DNA of 39,004 nt from Prevotella sp. (GCA_017455495.1 JAFTAR010000085.1:1-39004), one strand, 5' to 3'. Numbered from the stretch's first letter, positions 24,447 through 33,552 are shown. Made by a program: numbers and translations. The notes: a model not told the origin generated them from the sequence alone.

Positions 24447-25274
24447 ATGAGGAAGATTATAGTAACTGTGGCTCCTGTATGCCACGTAGGAAAGACAATA
24501 CCTTCGGGCAGTAAGAATCCGCTTACACCTGAGGAGATAGCTCAGGATACCATTCGCTGCTATGAAGCAGGCGCATGCGAGGTTCACCTGCACACCCGCG
24601 ACCTTCAGGGACAGCCAACCTTTGAGCTTGACGTGTTCCGCCAGACTATTGGCATGATAAGGGAGAAGACCGACATGATAGTTCAGGGCAGCACCGGCGG
24701 CCTGAGCACACTTACCTTGGAGCAGCGTTGCGTCAGTCTTGACGTGCCAGAAGTGGAGGTGGCGTCGCTCAACGTGGGCAGCGTGAACTTCGGGGAGACG
24801 GTCTACGTGAACACAATGCCCGAGCTGCGCTACTGGATGAAACGCATGGACGAGACTCATACCGTTCCGGAACTGGAGGTCTTCGACCTGAGCCATGTAG
24901 AGTGTGCCTCGCGTCTGGCCGACGAGGGTGTGTTGCGCCGTCCACTCCACTATAATGTATGCGTGGGGCCGGGCAACAGCAGCAATCTCTCTGCCACAGG
25001 CAGAAACCTTGCCATGATGACGGCTCTCATGGAGCAGGGCACTTCATGGGGAGTCACCCACGACTCCATGCACGACTTCAGTCTGCTGGCCTGCGCTATA
25101 GGCATGGGCGCTTCTGCTGTGCGGGTAGGCTTCGAGGACAGCTTCTATTATGCTCCCGGCCAGACGGCAGCCCACAATTATGAACTGGTGGAGAGGTTAG
25201 TGAAGCTGATTCGCCTCATGGGATGTGAGCCGGCAACGCCTGAGGAGGCACGTAAGATGCAGCACATCGGGTAA
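24447..25274 (+). CDS. BKACE family (DUF849) beta-keto acid cleavage enzyme
   Basis: A 275-residue TIM-barrel enzyme of the family founded on 3-keto-5-aminohexanoate cleavage enzyme. These enzymes condense a beta-keto acid with acetyl-CoA and release acetoacetate plus a new acyl-CoA. The metal-site residues fall in the canonical places: H47 and H49 in 'EVHLHTRD', and E230 in 'RVGFEDSFY'. 'TVAPVCHVGK' and 'GVTHDSMHDF' are other family segments. The start at ATG 24447 is chosen because it begins the first barrel strand directly; an upstream in-frame ATG lies inside the protease gene. No lysine-fermentation (kam/kdd) genes are nearby, so the substrate is probably not aminohexanoate. It lies 34 nt before the DUF1537 kinase. 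Confidence 0.9.
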   Translation: MRKIIVTVAPVCHVGKTIPSGSKNPLTPEEIAQDTIRCYEAGACEVHLHTRDLQGQPTFELDVFRQTIGMIREKTDMIVQGSTGGLSTLTLEQRCVSLDVPEVEVASLNVGSVNFGETVYVNTMPELRYWMKRMDETHTVPELEVFDLSHVECASRLADEGVLRRPLHYNVCVGPGNSSNLSATGRNLAMMTALMEQGTSWGVTHDSMHDFSLLACAIGMGASAVRVGFEDSFYYAPGQTAAHNYELVERLVKLIRLMGCEPATPEEARKMQHIG

Positions 25275-25298
25275 TTTACGGATTTACGGATTTTCGAT
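25275..25298 (+). repeat. Short 8-bp-period intergenic repeat
   Basis: TTTACGGA occurs twice in tandem, then a degenerate third unit TTTTCGAT, filling most of the 34-nt gap between the BKACE gene and the kinase gene. Confidence 0.6.
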
Positions 25299-25308
25299 TT
25301 ACTATTTG

Positions 25309-26550
25309 ATGTTACAGACGGGAAACATAAGGATGGTGGTCCTTGATGACGACCCTACGGGCATACAGACTGTCCAGGGGTGTCTGCTTATCACCCAGTG
25401 GGATGACGATACCGTGCGGACGGCCTTTCAGGACACGGTACCGTTCTTCTATATTCTTACCAACACCCGTGCGATGACTCGCAGCGAGGCAGAGAAGGTA
25501 ACACGCGAGGCTATGGAGGCTGTGGTGCGTGTAAACTGCGACTTTGGCTACCGTCTTATCATTGTCAGCCGGAGCGACTCCTGTCTGCGCGGTCACTTCC
25601 CCTTGGAGCCTGATGTGATGCGCCAAGTTCTTGTGAACCACGGCTTTTCCGTAGCAGCAAAGACTCCTTTCTGCCCTGCACTAATAGAAGCCGGGCGCGT
25701 CACCATTGATGGCGTGCACTACATGAAGGACGACGCTGGAAATTTGATACCTGTCAGCGAGACAGAGTTTGCCCGCGACAACGTGTTTGCTTACCATAGC
25801 AGCGTGCTCCGTGAATATATAGAGGAGAAGGGAGCCAATCCTGATGACTACGAGATAGTAAACGCTCAGGACTATGAGGAGTTGGATGCCTTTGCTGACC
25901 GTTGCCATGACATTATGACTGCCGACGATCCACCGGCGGCTATGGTAATCCGCTCGTCATCATCGCTGCCAAAAGCCATTGCCGACACGCTGTGCTCCAC
26001 AACAAGCATTCCTGCCGATGTGAAGCCGAGTGGCAGTGGGGTGGGGGTGTTTATTGTTGGCTCTCATGTGATGAAGACCACCCGCCAGTTGCAGCGGCTG
26101 CTCGCTACAGAGGGGACAAAGGGTGTGGAGGTAGACGTCCAGCAGATTCTTGACTCTCCAGAGCACCTGATGCGGCAGACCCTTGACACAATATTAAATA
26201 TCGCGCGCGCGAGGCTTACGCCAGTAGTTTACACTACGCGGAAAGAACTGCGTATAGATGATGCCAACCAGCGCCAGCACCTCGGTCAGAAGGTAAGCTC
26301 ATTTTTGGTGGATATAGTAAGAAAACTGCCCATTTCACCGGCATATCTTGTGGCTAAGGGTGGTATTACATCGCACGACATTCTTACTCGTGGCCTTGGC
26401 ATAAAATCAGCGCGTGTAATGGGCCAGATTGTCAAGAGTGTGCCATGTGTCATGGCTCATGGCTTCCCTTACGTCATCTTTCCCGGAAATGTTGGTACAG
26501 ATGACTCCCTCCGTGAAGTGTATTTGAAACTGACAGAGAAAAAAGTCTGA
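25309..26550 (+). CDS. Four-carbon acid sugar kinase family protein (DUF1537)
   Basis: A 413-residue kinase. Characterised DUF1537 proteins phosphorylate four-carbon acid sugars or their keto forms (for example D-threonate, D-erythronate or 3-oxo-tetronate). Visible hallmarks are the substrate-domain opening 'VVLDDDPTGIQTVQG', 'SRSDSCLRGHFPLE', and the ATP-binding C-terminal segment 'VAKGGITSHDI' with 'VIFPGNVGTDDSLREVY'. The start at ATG 25309 puts the first strand at the N-terminus; the frame is open upstream into the BKACE gene but that stretch is a shadow. The usual partners (PdxA2-like dehydrogenase, OtnC/OtnI-type aldolase and isomerase) are not seen. The only adjacent metabolic gene is BKACE. 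Confidence 0.9.
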   Translation: MLQTGNIRMVVLDDDPTGIQTVQGCLLITQWDDDTVRTAFQDTVPFFYILTNTRAMTRSEAEKVTREAMEAVVRVNCDFGYRLIIVSRSDSCLRGHFPLEPDVMRQVLVNHGFSVAAKTPFCPALIEAGRVTIDGVHYMKDDAGNLIPVSETEFARDNVFAYHSSVLREYIEEKGANPDDYEIVNAQDYEELDAFADRCHDIMTADDPPAAMVIRSSSSLPKAIADTLCSTTSIPADVKPSGSGVGVFIVGSHVMKTTRQLQRLLATEGTKGVEVDVQQILDSPEHLMRQTLDTILNIARARLTPVVYTTRKELRIDDANQRQHLGQKVSSFLVDIVRKLPISPAYLVAKGGITSHDILTRGLGIKSARVMGQIVKSVPCVMAHGFPYVIFPGNVGTDDSLREVYLKLTEKKV

Positions 26551-26556
26551 GAAAAG

Positions 26557-26588
26557 CTTGCCTCTTTCACTCTTATTTTGTAATTTTG
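26557..26588 (+). promoter_or_regulatory. Promoter of the secreted CHB_HEX protein gene
   Basis: CTTG at 26557-26560, 20 nt, then TAATTTTG at 26581-26588 and CGG. It is a good Bacteroidota promoter with a leader of about 45 nt before the ATG at 26641. Confidence 0.7.
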
Positions 26589-26640
26589 CGGTCAGAGATT
26601 AATAAACCTTTTAAAATAACATTCTTAACACACATCTACT

Positions 26641-28155
26641 ATGAGAAAAACTCTACGCATTTCTTTGTTTACTATGCTGCTTACCATGTTCTGTGGCATG
26701 GCTCATGCCGCTGTCGTCACCGACGAGCTGACATGGGAGGGGCTGGGCCTGAATGGCTCTAACAACACCTATGCTGAATATAGTGGCATTTCTTTCAACT
26801 CTCCAGCTGTGTATGCCTGTCAGGCCTCTTCTGGAACAGGTAGTTATATCCAGTTGCGCTCAAACAATAACAATTCCGGTATTATTACCACTACGAGCGG
26901 AGGCAAGTTAAAGAGCGTCACCATTACTTTTAATTTAAAAACAACAGACAGGTCTATCAGTATATATGGCAAGAATGAACCTTACGTAGCTGCCACAGAT
27001 CTTTACACAGAGAGTACTCAGGGTACACATCTTGGAGACATAGCGGCAAACGACTCTAAAACACTTACTGTTGAAGGCGACTACACTTACGTAGGCCTTC
27101 GTTCGAAAAGTGGTGCTATCTACATTGACAAAATTACTATTGAGTGGGAAACTGATGGTCAGGTCCAGACAGTAACCAAGGCACCTACTTTTACTCCTAA
27201 TGGTGGTACTTTCTTTGGCAGCGTTGACGTTGACATTGATGCTGAAGCTGGTGCCAAAGTGTACTACAGCACAAACGGCGGCGACTCCTGGACGGACTTC
27301 ACCACTACGCTTACCCTGACTGAGACAACTACTATTCAGGCCTACGCAGTTGACGAGACTAAGGACGTGAAGCAGAGTGCAACGGTTACTGCTGTGTTCA
27401 CCAAGAATACTAACGAGTGCAACAGTATCGCAGAGTTCATTGCACTCACTGACGGCACTGAGGCTAAACTTCAATTCCGTGCAGAGGACAAAGTGCAGGT
27501 GCTCTTTGCAAATACCAGTGGTACAAATGACTGGGTAGTACTTCAAGATGTTAATAACGGTCGTATTGTTCTTTATAAGACTGGAGCTGCTGCAATACTG
27601 AAAGCAGGCGACATTGTTAATGGCAGTTTGATAGGTAAGTATAGCGTTTATTACGGCATGAACGAGCTTGCAAGCACTACAAATACCAATGTCAGCACTT
27701 TAACCGTGAGCGGTAATGAAGCTTTGATTCTCGAGCAGCTTGCGAATGTGGCAGCTGCATCCGATGTCACTAAGCTCTTGGGACTATTCAGGCTGACCAA
27801 TCTTACTTGTCGTTACGATGAGTCGGCCAAACGCTACTATGCTACAGATAATGGCACCGACGAAATTGAGGTCCGCGACAACTTTAAGGTGGGATATTCA
27901 TTGCCGGAACTTGCAGAAGGTCAGACAATGACAATTACCGGCATTATTGCGCCGTACACGACAAGCAACGGTACCGTTTTCCAGATTTCTCCTATTTCTC
28001 AGGAGGCCATTGAGGTTGTTAATGCTACTGGCATAGATACCGTCGGTCTTGGTGTTACTGAGGAAACTGCTGCCTACAACCTTGCAGGCCAGCGCGTGGC
28101 AGCTCCACAGAAGGGCTTGTTCATTGTCAATGGCAAGAAGGTGGTGCTGAGATAA
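26641..28155 (+). CDS. Secreted multidomain protein with chitobiase/hexosaminidase C-terminal-like domain and T9SS-like tail
   Basis: A 504-residue protein with a signal peptide (ends AHA). Residues about 25-170 are a beta-rich domain ('ITFNLKTTDRSISIYGKNEP'). About 179-258 is a CHB_HEX_C_1-like domain ('APTFTPNGGTFFGSVDVDID', 'AKVYYSTNGGDSW'). About 262-455 resembles OB-fold, nucleic-acid-binding-like repeats found in Bacteroidota surface proteins. The last 27 residues ('YNLAGQRV...KGLFIVNGKKVVLR') are the recurrent Prevotella-type C-terminal signature, likely a sorting or surface-attachment signal akin to type IX secretion tails. The same architecture and tail recur in the protein at 35376. 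It has its own promoter and a hairpin terminator. The ligand is unknown; no catalytic residues are seen. Confidence 0.82.
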   Translation: MRKTLRISLFTMLLTMFCGMAHAAVVTDELTWEGLGLNGSNNTYAEYSGISFNSPAVYACQASSGTGSYIQLRSNNNNSGIITTTSGGKLKSVTITFNLKTTDRSISIYGKNEPYVAATDLYTESTQGTHLGDIAANDSKTLTVEGDYTYVGLRSKSGAIYIDKITIEWETDGQVQTVTKAPTFTPNGGTFFGSVDVDIDAEAGAKVYYSTNGGDSWTDFTTTLTLTETTTIQAYAVDETKDVKQSATVTAVFTKNTNECNSIAEFIALTDGTEAKLQFRAEDKVQVLFANTSGTNDWVVLQDVNNGRIVLYKTGAAAILKAGDIVNGSLIGKYSVYYGMNELASTTNTNVSTLTVSGNEALILEQLANVAAASDVTKLLGLFRLTNLTCRYDESAKRYYATDNGTDEIEVRDNFKVGYSLPELAEGQTMTITGIIAPYTTSNGTVFQISPISQEAIEVVNATGIDTVGLGVTEETAAYNLAGQRVAAPQKGLFIVNGKKVVLR

Positions 28156-28170
28156 TCTTCTCGCATATAG

Positions 28171-28214
28171 ACATGCTCCCCGCAGAGTCCTTATGGATTC
28201 TTCGGGGAACATGT
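28171..28214 (+). terminator. Long hairpin terminator between the secreted protein gene and truA
   Basis: ACATGCTCCCCG (28171-28182) pairs with CGGGGAACATGT (28203-28214) with one mismatch, and the loop itself can pair (AGAGTCC with GGATTCT, one G-U). The T-run after it is short (TTTCTGATTTC). It ends 11 nt before the truA start. Confidence 0.65.
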
Positions 28215-28224
28215 TTCTGATTTC

Positions 28225-28953
28225 ATGAGGTATTTCATCACACTAAGCTACGATGGCACCCGCTACCACGGTTGGCAGGTGCAGCCCAACGGCATATCCG
28301 TGCAGGGGGAGCTGCAGCATGCCCTCTCTCTGTTGTTGCGTCAGGACATAGAGGTTACTGGGGCGGGCCGCACCGATGCCGGGGTTCATGCAAGTATGAT
28401 GGTGGCCCATTTTGATACTGAAGCCTTGGTTGACTGTCAGCAGCTTGCTTACAAACTTAACCGCCTGTTGCCTGCCGACATTGCTGTTCAGCAGGTGAGG
28501 CAGGTGGATGAAAGCATGCATGCCCGCTTCTCTGCTCGCGCGCGTTCATATTATTATTATGTACACACGGTGAAGTCTCCTTTCCTGCGACACTATAGCT
28601 GTGAACTTCACTACGCTTTGGATTTCGGACTTATGAACGAGGCTGCTCAGCTGCTGCTTTCTTTCGATGAATTCGGTGCTTTTTGCAAGAGTCATACCGA
28701 TGTCAAGACCAAACTCTGCCATGTCACCAAGGCAGAATGGCGTCAGGTAGGTGAGGGGCAGTGGCTCTTCGAGATTACAGCCAACCGCTTCCTACGCAAT
28801 ATGGTGCGTTCCGTGGTGGGTACTTTAATAGAGGTAGGTCGCGGACGCCTCACCATTGAGGGCTTCCGCCGTGTGGTGGAGGGGCAGCAGCGCACGGAGG
28901 CCGGCGAGTCAATGCCGGCAAACGCACTCTTCCTTCAGAATATAGAATACTGA
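28225..28953 (+). CDS. truA: tRNA pseudouridine(38-40) synthase TruA
   Basis: A 242-residue enzyme that isomerises uridines 38-40 in the anticodon stem-loop of many tRNAs. The catalytic Asp is D51 in 'GAGRTDAGVHA'. The N-terminal 'YFITLSYDGTRYHGWQVQPN' and the C-terminal 'NRFLRNMVRSVVGTLIEVGR' are characteristic. Length is normal. Its stop is separated from the next start by a single base (TGATATG), so it is translationally linked to the EamA transporter gene. Confidence 0.95.
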   Translation: MRYFITLSYDGTRYHGWQVQPNGISVQGELQHALSLLLRQDIEVTGAGRTDAGVHASMMVAHFDTEALVDCQQLAYKLNRLLPADIAVQQVRQVDESMHARFSARARSYYYYVHTVKSPFLRHYSCELHYALDFGLMNEAAQLLLSFDEFGAFCKSHTDVKTKLCHVTKAEWRQVGEGQWLFEITANRFLRNMVRSVVGTLIEVGRGRLTIEGFRRVVEGQQRTEAGESMPANALFLQNIEY

Positions 28954-28954
28954 T

Positions 28955-29869
28955 ATGTGGCTGATTCTTGCTTTCCTCTCGGCAGCCTTCCTTGGCGTGT
29001 ACGACTCCCTGAAGAAGAAGTCGCTCAAGGATAATGCCGTCCTGCCGGTACTCTTCCTCAACACCCTCTTCTCCTCGCTTATCTTCCTGCCCTTCATATT
29101 GCTCAGCTCCACGAGCAATATTTTCGATGGAACCGTCTTTTTTGTTCCGTCAGGCTCCTTGCGCGAACACCTTTATATTATAGCCAAGGCAGTCATCGTA
29201 CTAAGCAGTTGGGTGTTGGGCTATTTTGGAATGAAGCATCTGCCGCTCACCATTGTAGGCCCTATCAATGCCACGCGTCCTGTCATGGTGCTGGTAGGCG
29301 CCCTGCTGTTTTTCGGGGAGCGGCTCAACCTCTGGCAATGGGCAGGCGTTCTCCTGGCTGTGGTGTCGTTCCTCTTGTTGAGCCGTAGCGGAAAGAAGGA
29401 GGGCATAGACTTCAAGCACGACCGCTGGATATACATGATTGTCGGTGCCGCCGTCATGGGTGCGCTTAGCGGACTCTACGACAAATACCTCATGGCACCC
29501 GTCAGCGAGGGTGGGGGAGGGCTTGACCGCATGCTGGTGCAGTCGTGGTACAACATCTATCAGTGTTTCATAATGTTTGTCATGGTGTGGATAATGTGGT
29601 GGCCTAAGCGTTCCCAAACCACTCCCTTCCACTGGGACTGGGCCATACTCGGCATCAGCCTGTTCCTTTCCACGGCCGACTTCATGTACTTCTACTCCTT
29701 GTCGCTGCCGACGTCCATGATAAGCATTGTCTCCATGGTGCGTCGTGGCTCTGTGATAGTGAGTTTCATCTGCGGTGCCCTCTTCTTCCATGAGAAGAAC
29801 CTTAAGGCAAAAGCACTTGACCTGGCCCTGGTACTCTTGGGAATGATTTGTCTCTATATAGGAAGCTGA
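28955..29869 (+). CDS. EamA / drug-metabolite family transporter
   Basis: A 304-residue inner-membrane protein with about ten hydrophobic segments arranged as two EamA repeats ('WLILAFLSAAFLGVYDSLKK' at the start, 'WAILGISLFLSTADFMYFYS' in the second half). The segments 'TIVGPINATRPVMVLVGALL' and 'SMISIVSMVRRGSVIVSFIC' are the equivalent fourth helices of each half. Substrates of this superfamily vary widely and cannot be told here. It follows truA by one base, an arrangement that suggests co-expression only. Confidence 0.85.
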   Translation: MWLILAFLSAAFLGVYDSLKKKSLKDNAVLPVLFLNTLFSSLIFLPFILLSSTSNIFDGTVFFVPSGSLREHLYIIAKAVIVLSSWVLGYFGMKHLPLTIVGPINATRPVMVLVGALLFFGERLNLWQWAGVLLAVVSFLLLSRSGKKEGIDFKHDRWIYMIVGAAVMGALSGLYDKYLMAPVSEGGGGLDRMLVQSWYNIYQCFIMFVMVWIMWWPKRSQTTPFHWDWAILGISLFLSTADFMYFYSLSLPTSMISIVSMVRRGSVIVSFICGALFFHEKNLKAKALDLALVLLGMICLYIGS

Positions 29870-29877
29870 GAGAATTA

Positions 29878-29909
29878 GAAAATGAGATAATGAGGAAATG
29901 AGAAAATGG
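29878..29909 (+). repeat. Four 8-bp tandem units containing a start codon
   Basis: The units GAAAATGA, GATAATGA, GGAAATGA and GAAAATGG run without a gap. The ATG of the following gene (29906) lies inside the last unit, and its purine-rich ribosome-binding region is made of the repeats. Confidence 0.75.
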
Positions 29910-31009
29910 CACAACAAAGACTGAAATCTCTTGACATGCTCCGCGGATTCACCGTAGCCGGCATGATATTGGTGAACAACGGCTACGGCGAGTCGTTCCA
30001 GATGCTTCGTCACTCTCAGTGGAACGGCATGACACCCTGCGACCTTGTGTTTCCATTCTTCCTGTTCATGATGGGAGTGTCGTGCTACTTGTCGCTCACT
30101 AAGACATCGTTCACCCCTTCCCGTCCTGTGCTTTGGCGCGTGGTGAAACGTGCCGTCCTGCTGTTTGCCATAGGCCTCTTCATAAACTGGTTTGAACTGG
30201 CAGTAAAAGGCCAGCCCCTTGACTTTGCCCACCTGCGCATCTGGGCCGTTATGCAGCGCATAGCCCTTTGTTACCTCTTTGTTTCGTTGTTTGCTCTCTA
30301 CTGCAACCATCGTTTTGTCCTGCCTGCGGTGGCCGTGCTGTTGACAGTCTATTCGGCCATCTTGCTGCTGGGCAATGGCTATGCCGAGGATGCCTCGACA
30401 AATATCCTTGCGAGGGTGGACCTTAACATCTTTGGCTATGACCACCTGTACCATAAGAGTCCTGTTGACCCTGAGGGCTTGGTTGGCACCATAAGTGCTG
30501 TTGCCCACACGCTGATAGGCTTCTATTGCGGAAAGCTCCTGAAAGAGAAAAACTTCACCCTGAAGCTTTTCGCCTTTGGCACGGTCTGCATCATCGCGGG
30601 CTATCTTCTTACATACGGTCTCCCGCTCAATAAGCGCGTGTGGAGTCCGTCCTACGTTCTCGTCAGCAGCGGTCTTTCCACTCTGATGCTCGCTCTGTTC
30701 ATCTATATGGAGCAGTTGGTGCTTAATGAAGGCGACTGTCGTAAGCCCCGGTCCTTTGTGGCTTTGCAGAGGGGCCTGTTCCGTTTCTTCCGTGTGTTCG
30801 GCGTCAATGCCCTTGCCATCTATGTGTGCAGCGAACTGCTCTCCATCCTTTTTGGCCATTTTGGCATCAGCGATGCCATCTACGGCCTGTTTGATTTCTC
30901 GTTTATTCCGTTGAAATGGGCCTCTTTGGCCTATTCGCTCGTCTTTGTAGGCATAAACTACCTGATAGGCTTAGTACTTTGGAAACGTCACATATTAATA
31001 AAGTTATAA
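29906..31009 (+). CDS. Heparan-alpha-glucosaminide N-acetyltransferase-like membrane protein (DUF5009/DUF1624 type)
   Basis: A 367-residue polytopic membrane protein. The N-terminal signature 'LKSLDMLRGFTVAGMILVNN', then 'HSQWNGMTPCDLVFPFFLFMMG', matches the bacterial relatives of lysosomal HGSNAT. The latter acetylates terminal glucosamine across the membrane using cytosolic acetyl-CoA. The His of 'RHSQWNG' is in the position of the residue acetylated in HGSNAT. About ten hydrophobic segments are visible. In bacteria the acceptor could be an amino sugar or cell-wall component. It lies 36 nt after the EamA gene and 15 nt before the S9 peptidase gene. Confidence 0.85.
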   Translation: MAQQRLKSLDMLRGFTVAGMILVNNGYGESFQMLRHSQWNGMTPCDLVFPFFLFMMGVSCYLSLTKTSFTPSRPVLWRVVKRAVLLFAIGLFINWFELAVKGQPLDFAHLRIWAVMQRIALCYLFVSLFALYCNHRFVLPAVAVLLTVYSAILLLGNGYAEDASTNILARVDLNIFGYDHLYHKSPVDPEGLVGTISAVAHTLIGFYCGKLLKEKNFTLKLFAFGTVCIIAGYLLTYGLPLNKRVWSPSYVLVSSGLSTLMLALFIYMEQLVLNEGDCRKPRSFVALQRGLFRFFRVFGVNALAIYVCSELLSILFGHFGISDAIYGLFDFSFIPLKWASLAYSLVFVGINYLIGLVLWKRHILIKL

Positions 31010-31024
31010 CCCATCCTTATACTG

Positions 31025-33505
31025 ATGAAATACATAGCAACCCTACCCCTGATGCTTGCGGCTCTCTCAGCCACGGCACAGAATGAAGTCACTGTTGACA
31101 GGTTCAACCTTGCCGGTCCTTTTGCCGTGAGCAAACCCTTTCAGACTGACACTGTTAACATCAATGGTAAGAAATGGAGCCAGTGGTCGTTTCTTGACAT
31201 AGTCAGTCATGATGCCCCCGCCACTGCCACAGCTCCTTCTGACTCTCTTTTGCCCACTGCCAATGGTCAGAAGAGCGTAGGCGTGCTCAGTTTCTATCTG
31301 AACAACACCGCCTATACCGAAGCCACAATTACAATAAAGGGTCCTTATTACAATAGGGTTTTTCTTGATGGAATCGAACAAAATGAACGTATCACTCTTT
31401 CTCCTGACCATCACACCATTGCCGTGAAGTATCTTGCTGAACCATCCGACAGCGACAGCATCAGAATCACTATTGATGCCGCCATCCCCCTTCAGCCCAC
31501 TCTCTCTCCACAGCATCCCTATATGCTTCATGACCTCACTGACGGACGGCGCATAAGGGGAGCCAGGCCTTCGGCCGATGGTCGTGTTGTTATACTTACT
31601 TATCAGACCACCGAACGAGGCGGCCAGAGCCGCTGGGACTATGAGTTGCGCGAAGCTTCCACACAACGGCTGCTGTCACGCCCTTCTGAAGCAGTCCGCT
31701 GGATGCCCCGCACGTGCGCATATATAGAAGAGGTACAGGAGAACGGCCACCGCATGCTCTACACTATAGACCCCTTCAATGGCCAGCGCACCCTCTTCGC
31801 CGCCAACCTGCCTGCAGGGAGCTACCGTATCAGTCCCACTGAGGATTTTATCATCCTAACCGACGAAGAGGAAGGCCCCAAGGATGATGATGGCGTTTTT
31901 GAAGTTACTGAGATGGACGACCGGCAGCCCGGCTGGCGCGACCGCACTTTCCTTGTCCACTACGACTGTGCCACCGGCGTTGGCCAGCGCATCACCTTCG
32001 GTCGTAAGGGAGAGGTGCTCTACGACATTTCCCGCGATGGCAGCAAGTTGCTCTTTGCCACGTCCTGTTCGCGTCTTCAGCGTCGTCCAACCACGGTTAC
32101 AACTCTTATGATGATGGATGTCAAGACCCACGAAGTTGACACAGTCCTCACCGATGCGGAGTTCATTGGCGGTGCTGTTTTTTCGCCCGACGGCAGCAAA
32201 CTGCTCATTGAGGGTACTCCGGAGGCTTTCAACCGCGTGGGGTGCCAGCTGCCTGATAATGCCATTCCCAGCATGACTGAGACGGAACTCTTCCTGTTTG
32301 ACATCGCCTCAGGCACCGTAACGCCACTCACCCGCGACTTCGACCCCAGCATAGAGGATGTGGAGTGGTCGCAGACCGACGGTCAGATATATTTCTCCGC
32401 CGAGGACCGCGACTATGTGCGTCTGTTCCGCATGAACCCTGACACCGGTGGCATTGAGCAGCTGTCCACACAGGGCGACTATACCTATTATTGGACTCTG
32501 GCTTCCTGTGCCAATGCCATGACCTACCTCACCTACGACACCATGGCTCCCGCCTCAGCCTATCTCTCCACCTGGAAACAGAAGGGTCGCGGATGGACAA
32601 ATACCTGCCTTTTCAACGGAAGAAATGCTCTTGGTGATGCGCAGCTCGGCACCTGCCAGGACTGGAACTTCCAGAACTCTAATGGCGACACCGTCTACGG
32701 GCGTCTCTACCTGCCTGCCGACTTCGACCCCTCAAAGAAGTATCCCATGATAGTATATTATTATGGTGGCTGCTCTCCCGTTAGCCGCTACTTTGAGTCG
32801 CCTTACGCTCCTCAGATGTGGACATCTTTGGGCTATGTAGCCTATATTCTGCAGCCCAGCGGTGCTACCGGCTTTGGTCAGGAGTGGGCTTCGCGCCATG
32901 TCAACACAGCCGGTGGAGAACCCCGTGCCGACGGCACCATGCCCGGCGGCACTCCGGCTGGCGACATCATTGAGGGTGTGCAGCGCATCTGCGACGAACA
33001 TCCTTTCATCAACCGCGAAAAAATAGGATGTATGGGCGCGTCATACGGCGGTTTCATGACGCAGTATCTGCAGACCGTTACTGACATTTTTGCCTGTGCC
33101 GTGAGCCATGCCGGTATTGCCAACCACACCAGCTATTGGGGTGAGGGCTACTGGGGCTATAATTACAGCGAGGTCTCTATGGCCAACAGCTATCCGTGGA
33201 GTCACCGCCAGCTCTACGTGGACCAGAGTCCGCTGTTCCGTGCCGACAAGATTCACACCCCGCTGCTGCTGCTTCACGGTAATGCCGATACCAACGTGCC
33301 GCTCATTGAGAGTTTGCAGATGTTCACTGCCCTGAAACTGCTGGGCCGCGAGGTGGCTTTGGTAGAGGTGGAGGGCGAGAACCACCATATCCAGGACTAC
33401 AAGAAGCGCGAGAAGTGGATAGCCACCCAGATGGCCTGGTTCCAGCACTGGCTCAAGGACGATTCGTCGTGGTGGGATGCCCTCTATCCGCACCGCAACA
33501 TGTAA
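31025..33505 (+). CDS. S9 family (DPP IV-like) secreted serine peptidase
   Basis: An 826-residue exported peptidase with signal peptide MKYIATLPLMLAALSATAQ. An N-terminal beta-propeller-like region (about 170-540) shows repeated strands such as 'VFSPDGSKLLIEG' and 'WSQTDGQIYFSAEDRD'. The alpha/beta-hydrolase domain follows. The catalytic Ser is S673 in 'GASYGGFMTQ', the Asp is in 'LLHGNADTNVP' and the His in 'GENHHIQDY'. Enzymes of this type cleave dipeptides after proline or alanine in the periplasm and support peptide use by Prevotella and Porphyromonas. It is separated from the acyltransferase gene by 15 nt. A weak hairpin follows at 33532-33552. Confidence 0.9.
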   Translation: MKYIATLPLMLAALSATAQNEVTVDRFNLAGPFAVSKPFQTDTVNINGKKWSQWSFLDIVSHDAPATATAPSDSLLPTANGQKSVGVLSFYLNNTAYTEATITIKGPYYNRVFLDGIEQNERITLSPDHHTIAVKYLAEPSDSDSIRITIDAAIPLQPTLSPQHPYMLHDLTDGRRIRGARPSADGRVVILTYQTTERGGQSRWDYELREASTQRLLSRPSEAVRWMPRTCAYIEEVQENGHRMLYTIDPFNGQRTLFAANLPAGSYRISPTEDFIILTDEEEGPKDDDGVFEVTEMDDRQPGWRDRTFLVHYDCATGVGQRITFGRKGEVLYDISRDGSKLLFATSCSRLQRRPTTVTTLMMMDVKTHEVDTVLTDAEFIGGAVFSPDGSKLLIEGTPEAFNRVGCQLPDNAIPSMTETELFLFDIASGTVTPLTRDFDPSIEDVEWSQTDGQIYFSAEDRDYVRLFRMNPDTGGIEQLSTQGDYTYYWTLASCANAMTYLTYDTMAPASAYLSTWKQKGRGWTNTCLFNGRNALGDAQLGTCQDWNFQNSNGDTVYGRLYLPADFDPSKKYPMIVYYYGGCSPVSRYFESPYAPQMWTSLGYVAYILQPSGATGFGQEWASRHVNTAGGEPRADGTMPGGTPAGDIIEGVQRICDEHPFINREKIGCMGASYGGFMTQYLQTVTDIFACAVSHAGIANHTSYWGEGYWGYNYSEVSMANSYPWSHRQLYVDQSPLFRADKIHTPLLLLHGNADTNVPLIESLQMFTALKLLGREVALVEVEGENHHIQDYKKREKWIATQMAWFQHWLKDDSSWWDALYPHRNM

Positions 33506-33531
33506 GTTGTCATCATTCTGCCATCGTGTTT

Positions 33532-33552
33532 AAGGCTTAAGCTGCCTTTTCT
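33532..33552 (+). terminator. Weak terminator candidate after the S9 peptidase gene
   Basis: AAGGC (33532-33536) and GCCTT (33544-33548) can pair across a 7-nt loop, followed by TTCTTT. A 5-bp stem is marginal. Confidence 0.35.

Noticed and set aside
29201-30859. Open frame of about 550 codons on the - strand opposite the EamA and acyltransferase genes
   Set aside because: It spans two clear membrane-protein genes and the gap between them. Its product is His/Gln/Glu-rich, as expected when hydrophobic codons are read backwards.
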